Notes: a model not told the origin generated them from the letters alone. Shown: positions 46,172 to 55,132, counted from the stretch's first letter. The stretch is 64,000 bases of DNA from Acidobacteriota bacterium (GCA_018971185.1 JAGXBH010000001.1:94173-158172); one strand, 5' to 3'. Numbers and translations: made by a program.

Positions 46172-47593
46172 GTGAACTCTCCGAATGACTTCCCCCAACG
46201 CCTGGCCCTCATCGCCCAACGCTCCGCTCCGCTCGCGCAAGCCTTCGACGAGGCGGGTTTTCACCTCTACGCCGTCGGGGGATGCATCCGCGACGCCGTT
46301 CTCGGTATCGACCCCGGCGATGACTACGAGATTGACTTCACCACTGACGCGCGCCCCGACGACATCGCGCGCTTGATGACGCCGCTGTGCGGGACCCTGT
46401 GGGAGCAGGGGCGCGCCTTCGGCACGGTCGGTGGCGTGGTGCGCAGTAACGGGCTGATCGCGGAGGTGACGACCTTCCGCTCCGAGGAGTACGTCGATCA
46501 TTCGCGCAAGCCCGCCGTACGCTGGGGCGACTCACTCGAGGCGGACTTGAGTCGCCGCGATTTCACGATCAACGCCCTCGCCCTCGACGTGGTCCACCTA
46601 CTGTCCCAGCCCGAAGGTGTACAGACGTTCTTCGACTTCTTCGGCGGATTCGCCGATCTCCATGACCTCATCCTACGCACGCCGATCGACCCGGAGATCC
46701 TGTTCTCCGACGACCCGCTTCGTATGTTGCGTGCCGCGCGCTTCGCGGCGAGGTTCTCGTTGAGGATCGACGAGAGGGTGGAGGCCGCGGCCACGGCTTG
46801 CGCCGAGAAGTTGAGCATCGTGTCCGAGGAACGAATCCGCGGTGAGCTCGATCTGCTCATGGTCACCGAGCGACCGTCGGTGGGACTGGACTTCCTCGTG
46901 CGCACCGGGCTTGCTGAGTACTTCGTGCCCGAACTCCCGAAGCTGCAGCTCGAGCAAGACCCGATCCATCGTCACAAGGACGTGTTGAAGCACACCTGGG
47001 CCGTCGTCGACAAGACGTCGCCGAAACTCACTCTTCGCCTCGCGGCCTTGTTTCACGACATCGGTAAGCCCGCGACGCGAGCCATCACCGATGAGGGTGT
47101 CACCTTCCGATTTCACGAGGTCGTCGGCGCCAAGATGACGCGCAAGCGTATGACCGCGCTGAAGTACTCCAAGAACATGGTGGACGACGTGAGTAAATTG
47201 GTCGAGCTGCATCTGCGCTTTCACACCTACAAACTCGGATGGAGCGATTCGGCGGTGCGCCGCTACGTCCACGACGCCGGACCTCTCCTGGAGGAACTCA
47301 ACGAGCTCACACGATGTGACGCCACGACGCGCAACTGGCGAAAGGCGGAGGAGCTTTCGCGACGCATGGATGAGTTCGAGGTCCGTATCGCCGAGTTGCG
47401 CGAGCAAGAGGACCTGGACAACCAGCGACCCGCCCTCGACGGTGGCGAGGTGATGTCCCTGCTCGGTCTCCAGCCCGGCCCGTTGGTGGGGCGGGCGATG
47501 GCGTTCCTCATGGAGATCCGCCGTGAGGAGGGCGAAATCTCCAAGGCCGAGGCCACGTATCGCCTTCGTGAATGGTGGGACGAGCAGGAGTAG
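46172..47593 (+). CDS. pcnB: CCA tRNA nucleotidyltransferase
   Basis: A 473-residue enzyme that adds or repairs the tRNA 3' CCA end. The nucleotidyltransferase head has VGGCIRDAVLG and, for the catalytic carboxylates, YEIDFTTDARPDD. Residue 53 is Glu where the related mycobacterial enzyme has Asp (DLD). Next are RRDFTINALAL and DPLRMLRAARFAARF. The C-terminal half is an HD domain (ALFHDIGKPATR, about 291-302). The gene is called pcnA or cca elsewhere. The GTG start is divergent from the DUF6049-like gene with a very short promoter region. Confidence 0.93.
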   Translation: MNSPNDFPQRLALIAQRSAPLAQAFDEAGFHLYAVGGCIRDAVLGIDPGDDYEIDFTTDARPDDIARLMTPLCGTLWEQGRAFGTVGGVVRSNGLIAEVTTFRSEEYVDHSRKPAVRWGDSLEADLSRRDFTINALALDVVHLLSQPEGVQTFFDFFGGFADLHDLILRTPIDPEILFSDDPLRMLRAARFAARFSLRIDERVEAAATACAEKLSIVSEERIRGELDLLMVTERPSVGLDFLVRTGLAEYFVPELPKLQLEQDPIHRHKDVLKHTWAVVDKTSPKLTLRLAALFHDIGKPATRAITDEGVTFRFHEVVGAKMTRKRMTALKYSKNMVDDVSKLVELHLRFHTYKLGWSDSAVRRYVHDAGPLLEELNELTRCDATTRNWRKAEELSRRMDEFEVRIAELREQEDLDNQRPALDGGEVMSLLGLQPGPLVGRAMAFLMEIRREEGEISKAEATYRLREWWDEQE

Positions 47594-47618
47594 CCGTCGG
47601 CGACCATCCTCGGCCCGC

Positions 47619-47666
47619 CGCGACCGCTACCAGTTCCGACGGGTGTCGGACGTGGTAGCGGTCGCG
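47619..47666. terminator. Long hairpin between convergent pcnB and ino1
   Basis: A 22-bp stem with two mismatches: the left arm (47619-47640) starts CGCGACCGCTACCA and pairs with the right arm (47645-47666) ending TGGTAGCGGTCGCG, with loop GGGT. Sitting between two converging genes, it is a good bidirectional terminator, though without a clear T-run. Confidence 0.65.
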
Positions 47667-47702
47667 CGCGACGTCACCGCGCCAGCCCTACGTCGTTCGC
47701 TG

Positions 47703-48794
47703 TCAGGGCCACACCGGGTTGTCGGCACCCTGGGCGAATTCTTCGATCATGGCGTGCGCCACGTCGTCGTGATACTGCACCGGAGGCGACTTCATGAAGT
47801 AGGCGCTCGGTCCAAGGATGGGACCGCCGACGCCCCGATCGAGCGCGATCTTCGCGCACCGGACTGCGTCGATGATGACGCCCGCGGAGTTGGGGGAGTC
47901 CCACACCTCGAGTTTGAGTTCGACGTTGAGGGGCACGTCACCGAAGTTGCGCCCCTCCATGCGAATGTAGGCCCACTTGCGATCCTTCAGCCACGGGACG
48001 TGGTCACTCGGGCCGATGTGGACGTCGTCGGCGTCCATCACGTAGTTCTCGATCTGCGAGGTCACGGCCTGGGTCTTGGAGACCTTCTTCGACTCGAGTC
48101 GATCGCGGTCCAGCATGTTCTTGAAGTCCATGTTGCCGCCCACGTTGAGCTGGTACGTGTGATCGAGGGCGAGGCCGCGATCCTCGAAGAGGCGCGCGAG
48201 GACGCGGTGCACGATCGTCGCTCCCACCTGGCTCTTGATATCGTCACCGATGATTGGCAGGTTGGCGTCGGCGAACTTCTTCGCCCAGATCGGGTCCGAG
48301 GCGATGAAGACGGGGATGGCGTTCACGAAGGCGCAGCCCGCGTCCAGCGCCGCTTGGGCGTACATCCGCTGGGCCTCCTCCGAACCCACCGGGAGGTAGG
48401 CGACGAGGACCTGGGCGCGGGCGTCGCGCAGGACCTGGGCGACGTCGACGGCCTCGGCCGGAGATTCGTCGATGACCGCACGGTAGTACTTGTTCAGCCC
48501 GTCCAACGTCGGTCCACGGTGGACCGTCACACCCAGGGGGGGCACGTCGGCGAACTTGATCGTGTTGTTCTGCCCGCCCTCGATGGCCTTTCCGAGGTCG
48601 GAACCGACCTTGGAGGCGTCGACGTCGAAGGCGGCCACGAACTCCAGATCGCTCACGTGATAGCCACCGAGCATGACGTGCATCAGGCCCGGGACGTTGT
48701 CGTCGGCCTTCGCATCTTTGTAGTACGTCACGCCCTGGATGAGCGAGCTGGCGCAGTTTCCAACGCCAGCAATGGCCACGCGAATCTTCTCCAT
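47703..48794 (-). CDS. ino1: Myo-inositol-1-phosphate synthase
   Basis: A 363-residue NAD-dependent enzyme converting glucose 6-phosphate to inositol 1-phosphate, the first step to phosphatidylinositol and mycothiol. The Rossmann start [20 protein letters not shown] matches actinobacterial Ino1. Catalytic Lys-bearing strands ([40 protein letters not shown]) are conserved. The short actinobacterial or archaeal form lacks the eukaryotic insertions. A PadR regulator lies 12 bp upstream on the same strand, likely co-transcribed, as in mycobacteria. Start ATG 48794 follows AAAGGGGAGCC. Confidence 0.95.
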   Translation of the reverse strand: MEKIRVAIAGVGNCASSLIQGVTYYKDAKADDNVPGLMHVMLGGYHVSDLEFVAAFDVDASKVGSDLGKAIEGGQNNTIKFADVPPLGVTVHRGPTLDGLNKYYRAVIDESPAEAVDVAQVLRDARAQVLVAYLPVGSEEAQRMYAQAALDAGCAFVNAIPVFIASDPIWAKKFADANLPIIGDDIKSQVGATIVHRVLARLFEDRGLALDHTYQLNVGGNMDFKNMLDRDRLESKKVSKTQAVTSQIENYVMDADDVHIGPSDHVPWLKDRKWAYIRMEGRNFGDVPLNVELKLEVWDSPNSAGVIIDAVRCAKIALDRGVGGPILGPSAYFMKSPPVQYHDDVAHAMIEEFAQGADNPVWP

Positions 48795-48806
48795 GGCTCC
48801 CCTTTC

Positions 48807-49430
48807 CTACTTCGCTTCCGGAGCGAAGGTTTGTTGATTGTTTCGTTCGGTGGACAACAGGTTGTCGATCCACTCGAGGTCCAGTTCGACACCCTTGGCC
48901 GCGTGCGCCATGACGCTACGGGCGTACGTGTCGAGCTGCTCATTGCGAGCACCGGCCTGCATTTCGGCCAGTCGCTCCACAAGATCGGTGCGGCGACGCT
49001 CCAGGAGCGTCACCCGTAACGACGGCGTCAGGTACTTAGCCAACGCCATTCTCAGTGAGAAACTGCGCGAGTCGTCCAGCGTCGCGGGATCACCGAGCAA
49101 CGCGACGAACTCCTCGCGACCCCGGGGGGTGATGCGGTACACCTTGCGCGAGCGACGCCCGAGGCCCTGGGTGGCGCGCAACGCACGCAACGACGCCCGT
49201 TCGCCCGAGAGCGATCCGGTGGACAGCGCGTTGCCACGCGCCTCGGAGGAGACGACGGCCTCGACGAGGCCATGGCGTTCCAGACGATTGAGGGCTGGAT
49301 AGATCGAACCGAAAGAAATGTTCGAGGAGACCGCGAGTCGGTCGCGCACCTGCGCACGGATCTCGTAGCCGTGGTGGTCTCGATCCATGAGCAGTCCGAG
49401 GATGGCGATGTCCAACACACGACTCATCAT
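48807..49430 (-). CDS. PadR-family transcriptional regulator
   Basis: A 207-residue winged-helix protein. The DNA-binding domain begins SRVLDIAILGLLMDRDHHGY, followed by VSSNISFGSIYPALNRLERHGL (recognition helix) and the wing KVYRITPRGREEFVALL. The C-terminal helices (about 120-207) are the Vir_act_alpha-type dimerisation domain. I start at ATG-ATG 49430; a frame from 49457 would put an upstream palindrome inside the gene. It is followed directly by ino1. The palindrome TCGATATATCGA before the start is a probable autoregulatory site. Its signal is unknown. Confidence 0.9.
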   Translation of the reverse strand: MMSRVLDIAILGLLMDRDHHGYEIRAQVRDRLAVSSNISFGSIYPALNRLERHGLVEAVVSSEARGNALSTGSLSGERASLRALRATQGLGRRSRKVYRITPRGREEFVALLGDPATLDDSRSFSLRMALAKYLTPSLRVTLLERRRTDLVERLAEMQAGARNEQLDTYARSVMAHAAKGVELDLEWIDNLLSTERNNQQTFAPEAK

Positions 49431-49436
49431 ATCAAA

Positions 49437-49448
49437 TCGATATATCGA
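49437..49448. promoter_or_regulatory. Palindrome TCGATATATCGA, probable PadR operator
   Basis: A perfect 12-bp palindrome 6 bases upstream of the PadR start, in the divergent spacer to the DUF5318-like gene. Its core GATATATC is also found in the MarR-linked palindrome at 13522. Confidence 0.45.
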
Positions 49449-49516
49449 ATGTGTCATCGTAACGGTGGGATGACGAAAACATCGATTCTTAGGGGTGATT
49501 GGTAGTCTCGGCGCTA

Positions 49517-49936
49517 ATGGATTCGAGTTTTCGTACCACCACGGCCGACGGAGCCGTCGTCGAGTTCGGACTGGTCCGCCACGCCCTGCTGGCCAAGATC
49601 GCCGCAGGGACCCTACGCGCCAGTGACGTCTGCGACGCGCACCCCGAGTTGTTGCGCGCCGCGAGAAACATCGGTCGCTCGACGGGTGAGGATTGTCCGA
49701 TTTGTGGCGACGTCGAATTGGTCGAGGTGACCTACGTCTTCGGCAGCCGGCTACCCGCGGGGGGGACGTGTCCTGGCTCGCGCGCCGAACTGTTGAAGTT
49801 GGAACGTCGCGCGGAGCCAGTGCAGTGCTACGCGGTCGAGGTGTGCACGGGCTGCTCGTTCCACCACCTCGTTCGCAAGTGGTCCGCCGGCGGACGCGCT
49901 AGCCGGCGCACGGTTGCCAAGCAGAGCAGGTCGTGA
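49517..49936 (+). CDS. DUF5318-like zinc-ribbon protein
   Basis: A 139-residue protein seen in actinobacteria near ino1 and the rpsF operon. Two Cys pairs, CPICGD (about 60) and CTGCSFHH (about 113), could bind zinc. The segment LLRAARNIGRSTGEDCPICG precedes the first pair, and LLKLERRAEPVQCYAVEVC lies between. Function unknown. ATG 49517 is chosen over two codons upstream that fall in the spacer to PadR. Its stop overlaps the panB start by 4 bases. Confidence 0.75.
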   Translation: MDSSFRTTTADGAVVEFGLVRHALLAKIAAGTLRASDVCDAHPELLRAARNIGRSTGEDCPICGDVELVEVTYVFGSRLPAGGTCPGSRAELLKLERRAEPVQCYAVEVCTGCSFHHLVRKWSAGGRASRRTVAKQSRS

Positions 49937-50757
49937 CGACGTCCGGCGCGCCATCGATACGCGCGCGCAAGCGCCGTCGGGGTAGTGCGCCACTCGTCAT
50001 GATCACGGCGTACGACGAGCCGACCGCTCGGTACGCGGACGCCGCGGGCGTGGACATCTTGTTGGTGGGCGATTCGCTCGCCAACGTGGTCTTGGGACAC
50101 CGCGACACCCTTCACGTGACCGTCGAGCAGATGGCGCACCACGTGCGCGCGGTGGCGGCCGCCTCGCCCAACGCTCACGTCGTCGCGGACATGCCCTGGC
50201 TGAGTTATCACGTGGGTGCCGCCGCGGCCGTCGCCAACGCTGGTGAGTTGATTCGTGCGGGGGCCCAAGGCGTGAAGCTCGAGGGGGGCGCCATCCGCCG
50301 CGACGTCGTGCGGGCGCTCGTGGACGCGGAGATACCGGTCATGGGACATCTGGGGCTCACCCCGCAGAGCGTGCTCGCCTTCGGTGGGTACAAGGTGCAA
50401 GGCAAGACCCGCGACGCCGCCAAGCTACTGGTCGAGGACGCGCTGGTCCTGCAATCCGAAGGGATCTACTCACTGGTGGTCGAAGGGGTGCCGAGCGTCG
50501 TGGGAACCCAGCTCACCGAGTCCCTCGACATCCCGACCATCGGGATCGGAGCGGGCCCGGGCACTGACGGTCAGGTGCTCGTGATCCACGACCTCCTGGG
50601 CTTGACCAATCGACGCCCGGCCAAGTTCGTTCGCCAGTACGCGGACCTCGGGTCCGCGATCACCGAGGCCGTCGCCCGATACGCCCAGGACGTGCGTGAG
50701 GCCACCTTTCCGAGCGAGGCCGAGTCCTACGCGAACCCCGAGGAGCTCCTCGACTAG
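49933..50757 (+). CDS. panB: 3-methyl-2-oxobutanoate hydroxymethyltransferase
   Basis: A 274-residue TIM-barrel enzyme making ketopantoate from 2-oxoisovalerate and methylene-tetrahydrofolate, the first step of pantothenate and CoA synthesis. Conserved blocks are LVMITAYDEPTARYADAAGV, DILLVGDSLANVVLGHRDTL (metal-binding Asp), GAQGVKLEGG, GHLGLTPQSV and the catalytic Glu in YSLVVEGVPS. The GTG start overlaps the previous gene (GTGA). It is followed by the rpsF leader. Other pan genes are not in this window. Confidence 0.96.
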   Translation: MTTSGAPSIRARKRRRGSAPLVMITAYDEPTARYADAAGVDILLVGDSLANVVLGHRDTLHVTVEQMAHHVRAVAAASPNAHVVADMPWLSYHVGAAAAVANAGELIRAGAQGVKLEGGAIRRDVVRALVDAEIPVMGHLGLTPQSVLAFGGYKVQGKTRDAAKLLVEDALVLQSEGIYSLVVEGVPSVVGTQLTESLDIPTIGIGAGPGTDGQVLVIHDLLGLTNRRPAKFVRQYADLGSAITEAVARYAQDVREATFPSEAESYANPEELLD

Positions 50758-50787
50758 CCATCGAGTGGTCTTTGGGCTAGACTTTCC

Positions 50788-50854
50788 CTTCCCGCAAGTG
50801 CGGGGAAGTACCACGTACCCTGCTCTGTTTTCCGCAGAGCCCGGACCCGTCCGG
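50788..50854 (+). promoter_or_regulatory. Structured 5' leader of the rpsF operon
   Basis: Three stems lie upstream of rpsF: TTCCCGC/GCGGGGAA (about 50788-50807), GCTCTG-TTTTCCG-CAGAGC (50822-50840) and CCGGAC-CC-GTCCGG (50841-50854). Many rpsF leaders hold a structure with an unpaired CCG that binds the S6:S18 complex for feedback control. The second loop here contains CCG. That it is this element is a hypothesis. Confidence 0.45.
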
Positions 50855-50876
50855 ACCAGAGGGAAAGGAAGTGGCC

Positions 50877-51197
50877 ATGAGGCCTTATGAGACAATGATC
50901 GTGTTCGACACTGCCGTCGACCCGCAATCCATCCAGGTTGCCCTCGACCGGGCGCTCGACACCATCAGATCGAACGCCGGAAGTCCGGGGAACATCGACC
51001 GTTGGGGTAAGCGTCCCTTGGCGTACGAGATCAACAAGCGCAAGGAGGGCTACTACGTCCTCGTGGAGTTCACCGGCGAGCCGACCACGGTCGAGGAACT
51101 GGACCGAATCCTCACCTTGTCCGACGAAGTGCTGCGCTTCAAGATCCTGCGACGCAACGAGCGAGCCAACGCCAGCCGTGTCACGGCCCAGGCGTAG
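50877..51197 (+). CDS. rpsF: Small ribosomal subunit protein bS6
   Basis: A 106-residue 30S protein that pairs with S18. The fold RPYETMIVFDTAV, WGKRPLAYEINKRKEGYYVL and DEVLRFKILRRNE are typical. The ATG at 50877 lies 6 bases after GGGAAAGGAA; a GTG two codons earlier overlaps the ribosome site and is less likely. It heads the rpsF-ssb-rpsR-rplI operon and is preceded by a structured leader. No acidic tail. Confidence 0.96.
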   Translation: MRPYETMIVFDTAVDPQSIQVALDRALDTIRSNAGSPGNIDRWGKRPLAYEINKRKEGYYVLVEFTGEPTTVEELDRILTLSDEVLRFKILRRNERANASRVTAQA

Positions 51198-51227
51198 GTT
51201 TGGGCGCTTCGCGACGAAGGAGAGACA

Positions 51228-51680
51228 ATGGCCGATAACACCATCACGGTCGTGGGTAACGTGACCCGCGACCCCGAATTGAAGTTCCTCAACTCAGGAC
51301 AAGCCGCACTGCGTCTTGCGGTGGCGGTGAGCCGACGCTGGCAGAATCGCCAGACCCAGGAGTGGGAGGAGAAGACGTCGTTCTTCGACGTCTCGGCGTA
51401 CGGGTCGATGGCGGAGAACGCCGCGTCCTCGATCGCCAAGGGCGCACGCGTCGTCGTGACTGGACGGATGGAGCAACGCTCCTGGGAGACCGAGTCGGGC
51501 GAGAAGCGCAACGCCTTCGAGATCGTGGCCGACGAGATCGCACCGTCCTTGCGATGGGCGACCGCCGTGGTCACCCGCACACCGCGCGGTGAAGGAGGTT
51601 CGTCGAGCTACGGCGACCGCCCCGCACCCGCGCGCACCAACGAACCCAGTACCTACGCTTATGATGAGGAGCCCTTCTAA
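51228..51680 (+). CDS. ssb: Single-stranded DNA-binding protein
   Basis: A 150-residue SSB. The OB fold is clear: [20 protein letters not shown] at the start, then [20 protein letters not shown] and [20 protein letters not shown] Gly/Ser/Pro-rich linker (about 118-140) leads to the acidic tip YDEEPF, a variant of the DDDIPF-type tail that recruits repair and replication proteins. The ATG follows GAAGGAG at 7-8 bases. Its stop overlaps the rpsR start (TAATG). Confidence 0.96.
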   Translation: MADNTITVVGNVTRDPELKFLNSGQAALRLAVAVSRRWQNRQTQEWEEKTSFFDVSAYGSMAENAASSIAKGARVVVTGRMEQRSWETESGEKRNAFEIVADEIAPSLRWATAVVTRTPRGEGGSSSYGDRPAPARTNEPSTYAYDEEPF

Positions 51681-52111
51681 TGCCCCGTAAGAACATGCCT
51701 ACGCTGCCCAAGCGGGCACCCAAGATCGACACGCGTCGCGGCGCGAAGAAGAAGCCGTGCTCCTTCTGCCAGCACGGCGTCGGATCCGTCGACTACAAGG
51801 ACCTGGCCCAGTTGCGCAAGTACATCTCGGATCGCGGCAAGATTCGTGGTCGCAAGGTCTCGGGCAACTGCCAGCAGCACCAGCGTGACGTCACCGATTC
51901 GATCAAGACCGCTCGTGAGCTCGCGCTACTGCCGTACACGCAGCGCACGGTGACCGAGCGCCGTGGCGGCCGCGGCCGCGACGATCGAGGCCCTCGCGGG
52001 CCGCGTCCCGAGCGTGACGGCGCCGAGCGCGCGAGTGACGCCGAGGCGACCATGGCGGATGCGGCCGACGAGGTCGTCACCGACGTCGAGGTCGAGGAGG
52101 CGGGCGAATGA
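51680..52111 (+). CDS. rpsR: Small ribosomal subunit protein bS18, extended C-terminus
   Basis: A 143-residue S18, much longer than the usual 75-90. The core about 20-92 is normal: [40 protein letters not shown] and [13 protein letters not shown] plus the downstream Cys suggest the zinc-binding (C+) form. Then a basic [19 protein letters not shown] stretch is followed by a very acidic tail ([20 protein letters not shown]). The tail is in frame until it overlaps rplI by 4 bases (ATGA), so it is translated. The role of the extension is unknown. Confidence 0.93.
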   Translation: MPRKNMPTLPKRAPKIDTRRGAKKKPCSFCQHGVGSVDYKDLAQLRKYISDRGKIRGRKVSGNCQQHQRDVTDSIKTARELALLPYTQRTVTERRGGRGRDDRGPRGPRPERDGAERASDAEATMADAADEVVTDVEVEEAGE

Positions 52112-52554
52112 AGGTCCTACTGCGTTCCGATGTTCGTGGCGTAGGTCGCCGCGGCGACATCGTCGAGGTGAAGGCGGGCTACGCCCGTAACTTCCTGCTA
52201 CCCACCGGCGCGGGGCTCGCGGCGAACGACACGATGGAGGTCCAGGCCGCCTCGATGCGCAAGGCTCGTGACTTGCGCGACGCCCAGAGCCGTACCGCGG
52301 CGGAGACCCAGCGCAGCGTCATCGAAGCCGCGACCGTCAGTGTCGCGGCGCGAGCGGGTGCCAATGGTCGACTGTTCGGTTCGATCACCGAGGCCGACAT
52401 CGTCAATGCGCTGCGTACGGCCACGAACATCTCTCTGGATCGTCACGCGATCATCATGGAGGAGCACCTCAAGGAAGTGGGGTCGGCCACCGTGTCGGCG
52501 CGCCTCTTCGAGGGAGTGGTCGCCACCATCAAGGTGGAGGTCGTGGCGAAGTAA
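52108..52554 (+). CDS. rplI: Large ribosomal subunit protein bL9
   Basis: A 148-residue 50S protein. The N-terminal domain has [20 protein letters not shown] and [17 protein letters not shown], the L9 signature. A long connecting helix ([20 protein letters not shown]) leads to the C-terminal domain ([17 protein letters not shown]). The ATG overlaps rpsR by 4 bases. It closes the operon; a 20-bp hairpin follows 12 bases after the stop. Confidence 0.96.
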   Translation: MKVLLRSDVRGVGRRGDIVEVKAGYARNFLLPTGAGLAANDTMEVQAASMRKARDLRDAQSRTAAETQRSVIEAATVSVAARAGANGRLFGSITEADIVNALRTATNISLDRHAIIMEEHLKEVGSATVSARLFEGVVATIKVEVVAK

Positions 52555-52566
52555 CCGCCATCTCTT

Positions 52567-52611
52567 CTCACGCACGAGGCCGGGGCGAGTTGCCCCGGCC
52601 TCGTGCGTGAG
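52567..52611 (+). terminator. Long perfect hairpin after rplI
   Basis: A perfect 20-bp stem (left arm 52567-52586, core CACGCACGAGGCCGGGGC, right arm 52592-52611) with the 5-base loop GAGTT. It closes the rpsF-rplI operon. There is no T-run, so it may be an L-shaped or Rho-assisted terminator as often seen in actinobacteria. Confidence 0.75.
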
Positions 52612-52722
52612 GCGACGTGTCACAGTTGCTTGGCATCATTTCCCCATGCGGTTACCCACAGGGATTTCCCCACGTTGTTGTTCTTGTGAGGCACAGGTCG
52701 AATCGGCGACCGTTGTAGTCCC

Positions 52723-54096
52723 ATGACGCAACTCGAAGCCGACCGCGGCCGAACCAATCCCACGGCATCGGCGGGGAGAGTACCCCCCAACGCCCTCGAG
52801 ATGGAGGAATCGCTGATCGGTGCGATGCTCCTGTCGCCCGAGGCGGTGTCCGTCGCCTACGAGACTGTGGAGCCCGAGGACTTCTACCGCCCGCTCCACG
52901 CCCAGATCTTCTCGGCGATTCTGGCGCTGGCGAACGCGGGCGAACCGGTGGACTACGTGACGGTCCAGGCCAAACTGCAAGAGCAGGGTGCCGCGGCGGT
53001 CGAGGTGGGGCTGTTGTCGTCACTGCAGATGAACACGCCTTCGGCCGCCAATGCCCGCCACTACGCCGAGATCGTGCACGAGAAGGCGCAACAGCGTCGA
53101 CTGATCGCGGTGGCGGGCGAGATCGTCGACGACGCCTACGTGGCCACCGATGACGTGGTGGGTCTCATCGATGACGCCGAGCGCAAGATCAACCAGATCG
53201 GCGACACGAATCGCATCGACAGCGTCTCACCGCTGCAGCGTCTGCTCGTCGCCGAGGCCAACATCCTCGAGGAGCGAGGGGAGACCCGGGGTCAGTTCAA
53301 CGGGCTCGAGACTGGGTACCGATCCCTCGACTTGGTGCTGCAGGGTCTGCAACCGCACAGTCTGACGATCGTCGGGGCGCGTCCCGCGATGGGAAAGACG
53401 GCCTTCGCCCTGGGGATACTCACTCACGTGGGTGCGGTGGTGAACCGACCCGCGTTGTTCTTCTCACTCGAGATGAGCCGCCAGGAACTCGCCGAGCGCA
53501 TCCTGGCGTCGACCGCGCGAATCGACTCCTCGAAATTGCGCACGGGCGACCTCAGTGACGCGGACTGGAATCGTGCCCAGGACGCCTTCGGTTACCTGCA
53601 GTCGGCGAAGGTGTTCATCGACGACAACCCGAGTCTCACGGTGATGGACGTTCGTTCACGAGCGCGTCGGATCAAACAGCAGAACGGGGACCTTGGCGTC
53701 GTGATCATCGACTACCTGCAGTTGATGAGTTCACGGGGTCGTGCGGAGAACCGCCAGGTGGAGGTCTCGGAGATGAGCCGAGCGCTCAAGATCCTGGCGC
53801 GAGAGCTGAGCTGTCCGGTCATCGCCCTCTCGCAACTCTCGCGCAAACTCGAGGAGCGCGCCGACAAGCGACCCATGATGAGCGACCTGCGCGAGTCCGG
53901 CTCACTCGAGCAGGACGCCGACGTGGTCCTCTTCTTGTACCGTGCGGAGCAGTACGGTGAGGTGCCCAATGACAAGAAGTCCGAGGCCGAGATCATCGTG
54001 GGCAAGAATCGCAATGGGCCGACGCGCACGGCGCACTTGACCTGGCGCGGCGAGTTCGCGCGCTTCGACAACGTGGCTGATACCAGCAACTTCTAG
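52723..54096 (+). CDS. dnaB: Replicative DNA helicase DnaB
   Basis: A 457-residue hexameric helicase. The N-terminal domain (about 20-125: PPNALEMEESLIGAMLLSPE, DFYRPLHAQIFSAILAL) is joined to a RecA-like motor. Walker A is VGARPAMGKTAFALGI (about 216-230), Walker B GVVIIDYLQLM, and the arginine finger and DnaB motif are LKILARELSCPVIALSQLSR. No intein is present, unlike some actinobacterial dnaB. The start ATG is about 110 bp after the hairpin that closes the ribosomal operon, so it has its own promoter. Confidence 0.97.
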   Translation: MTQLEADRGRTNPTASAGRVPPNALEMEESLIGAMLLSPEAVSVAYETVEPEDFYRPLHAQIFSAILALANAGEPVDYVTVQAKLQEQGAAAVEVGLLSSLQMNTPSAANARHYAEIVHEKAQQRRLIAVAGEIVDDAYVATDDVVGLIDDAERKINQIGDTNRIDSVSPLQRLLVAEANILEERGETRGQFNGLETGYRSLDLVLQGLQPHSLTIVGARPAMGKTAFALGILTHVGAVVNRPALFFSLEMSRQELAERILASTARIDSSKLRTGDLSDADWNRAQDAFGYLQSAKVFIDDNPSLTVMDVRSRARRIKQQNGDLGVVIIDYLQLMSSRGRAENRQVEVSEMSRALKILARELSCPVIALSQLSRKLEERADKRPMMSDLRESGSLEQDADVVLFLYRAEQYGEVPNDKKSEAEIIVGKNRNGPTRTAHLTWRGEFARFDNVADTSNF

Positions 54097-54208
54097 AACC
54101 TGGGCCATCGACACCGACGCCGCCGCGCGCGGATCAAGGTCGAGACTTTGGTCACCGGTGACGGGGATTCGACCGGGTCTAGGATCGGAATCGATCGAGG
54201 TTGGCCCA

Positions 54209-55132
54209 ATGGAAACTGCGACGGATACCACAGTCGACCAATCGGTCGCAATCTCACTGGATCACGTGACCAAGATCTATCGCGGCGGGGGCGGCGTTTA
54301 CGAGTTGAGTCTCGACATCGCGGTTGGAGAAGTGTTCGGTTTCCTCGGTCCCAACGGTGCGGGCAAGACCACGACGATTCGCCTCATCCTTGACCTGATT
54401 CGTCCGTCGTCGGGCCGGATCAGGGTCTTTGGCCTCGACTCGCGCACCGACAGTGTCGCGATCCGTCGGCGGGTGGGATATCTCCCGGGTGAGCTCGCCC
54501 TCTACGAGCGATTGAGCGCCCGCCAGATCCTGACGCATTTCGCCCACCTGCGTGGGGGACTCGACTGGAAGAAGGTGGAGCATTACGTCGAGGCCTTCGA
54601 CCTCGACGTCGACCGGCCGGTGAGGTCACTGTCTCGGGGAAACCGCCAGAAGGTCGGTCTGGTGGCGGCGATGATGGGCGACCCCGAGTTCCTGTTGCTC
54701 GACGAACCGACGTCGGGACTCGACCCCCTGGTGCAACGAACGGTCCAGTCCGAGGTTCGCCGCGCTGCGCGGGAGGGTCGCACCGTGCTGCTCTCGTCAC
54801 ACGTGCTCTCGGAGGTGGGAGAGGTGGCGGACCGGGTGGGACTGATCCGCGAGGGTCGACTCATCGATATTGAGTCGGTGGCGCAGCTCCAGGGTCACGC
54901 GGCCCATCTCGTCGAGGTGCGGTTCCGGGGACCGACTGACGTCCAGACGTTCATCTCGCTCCCCGGGGTGCTCTCGCACCGCGTCGACGACCGGTCGTTG
55001 CATCTGGAGGTCGCGGGCGACCTCAATCCCATCGTCGCACTACTGGCCCGATACGACCTCGAGGACCTCTCGATCCGAGAGCCGACGTTGGAGGAACTCT
55101 TCATGCGCTTCTACGGGGTGTCCGATGGCTAG
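54209..55132 (+). CDS. ABC transporter ATP-binding protein
   Basis: A 307-residue ABC ATPase of an ABC-2-type exporter. Walker A is FLGPNGAGKTTTIRLILDLI, the Q-loop region GYLPGELALYE, the signature LSRGNRQKVGLVAAM and Walker B FLLLDEPTSGLDP. A C-terminal domain typical of drug or lipid exporters follows (about 215-307). I start at ATG 54209 (METATDTTV), after GAGGTTGG, rather than 17 codons upstream. It overlaps the permease start by 8 bases, so they form one exporter. Substrate unknown. Confidence 0.92.
   Translation: METATDTTVDQSVAISLDHVTKIYRGGGGVYELSLDIAVGEVFGFLGPNGAGKTTTIRLILDLIRPSSGRIRVFGLDSRTDSVAIRRRVGYLPGELALYERLSARQILTHFAHLRGGLDWKKVEHYVEAFDLDVDRPVRSLSRGNRQKVGLVAAMMGDPEFLLLDEPTSGLDPLVQRTVQSEVRRAAREGRTVLLSSHVLSEVGEVADRVGLIREGRLIDIESVAQLQGHAAHLVEVRFRGPTDVQTFISLPGVLSHRVDDRSLHLEVAGDLNPIVALLARYDLEDLSIREPTLEELFMRFYGVSDG

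Noticed and set aside
47523..49019. 498-codon plus-strand frame antisense to ino1 and PadR
   Set aside because: It runs across two clear genes and the terminator; translated sequence is low-complexity His/Asp/Val.
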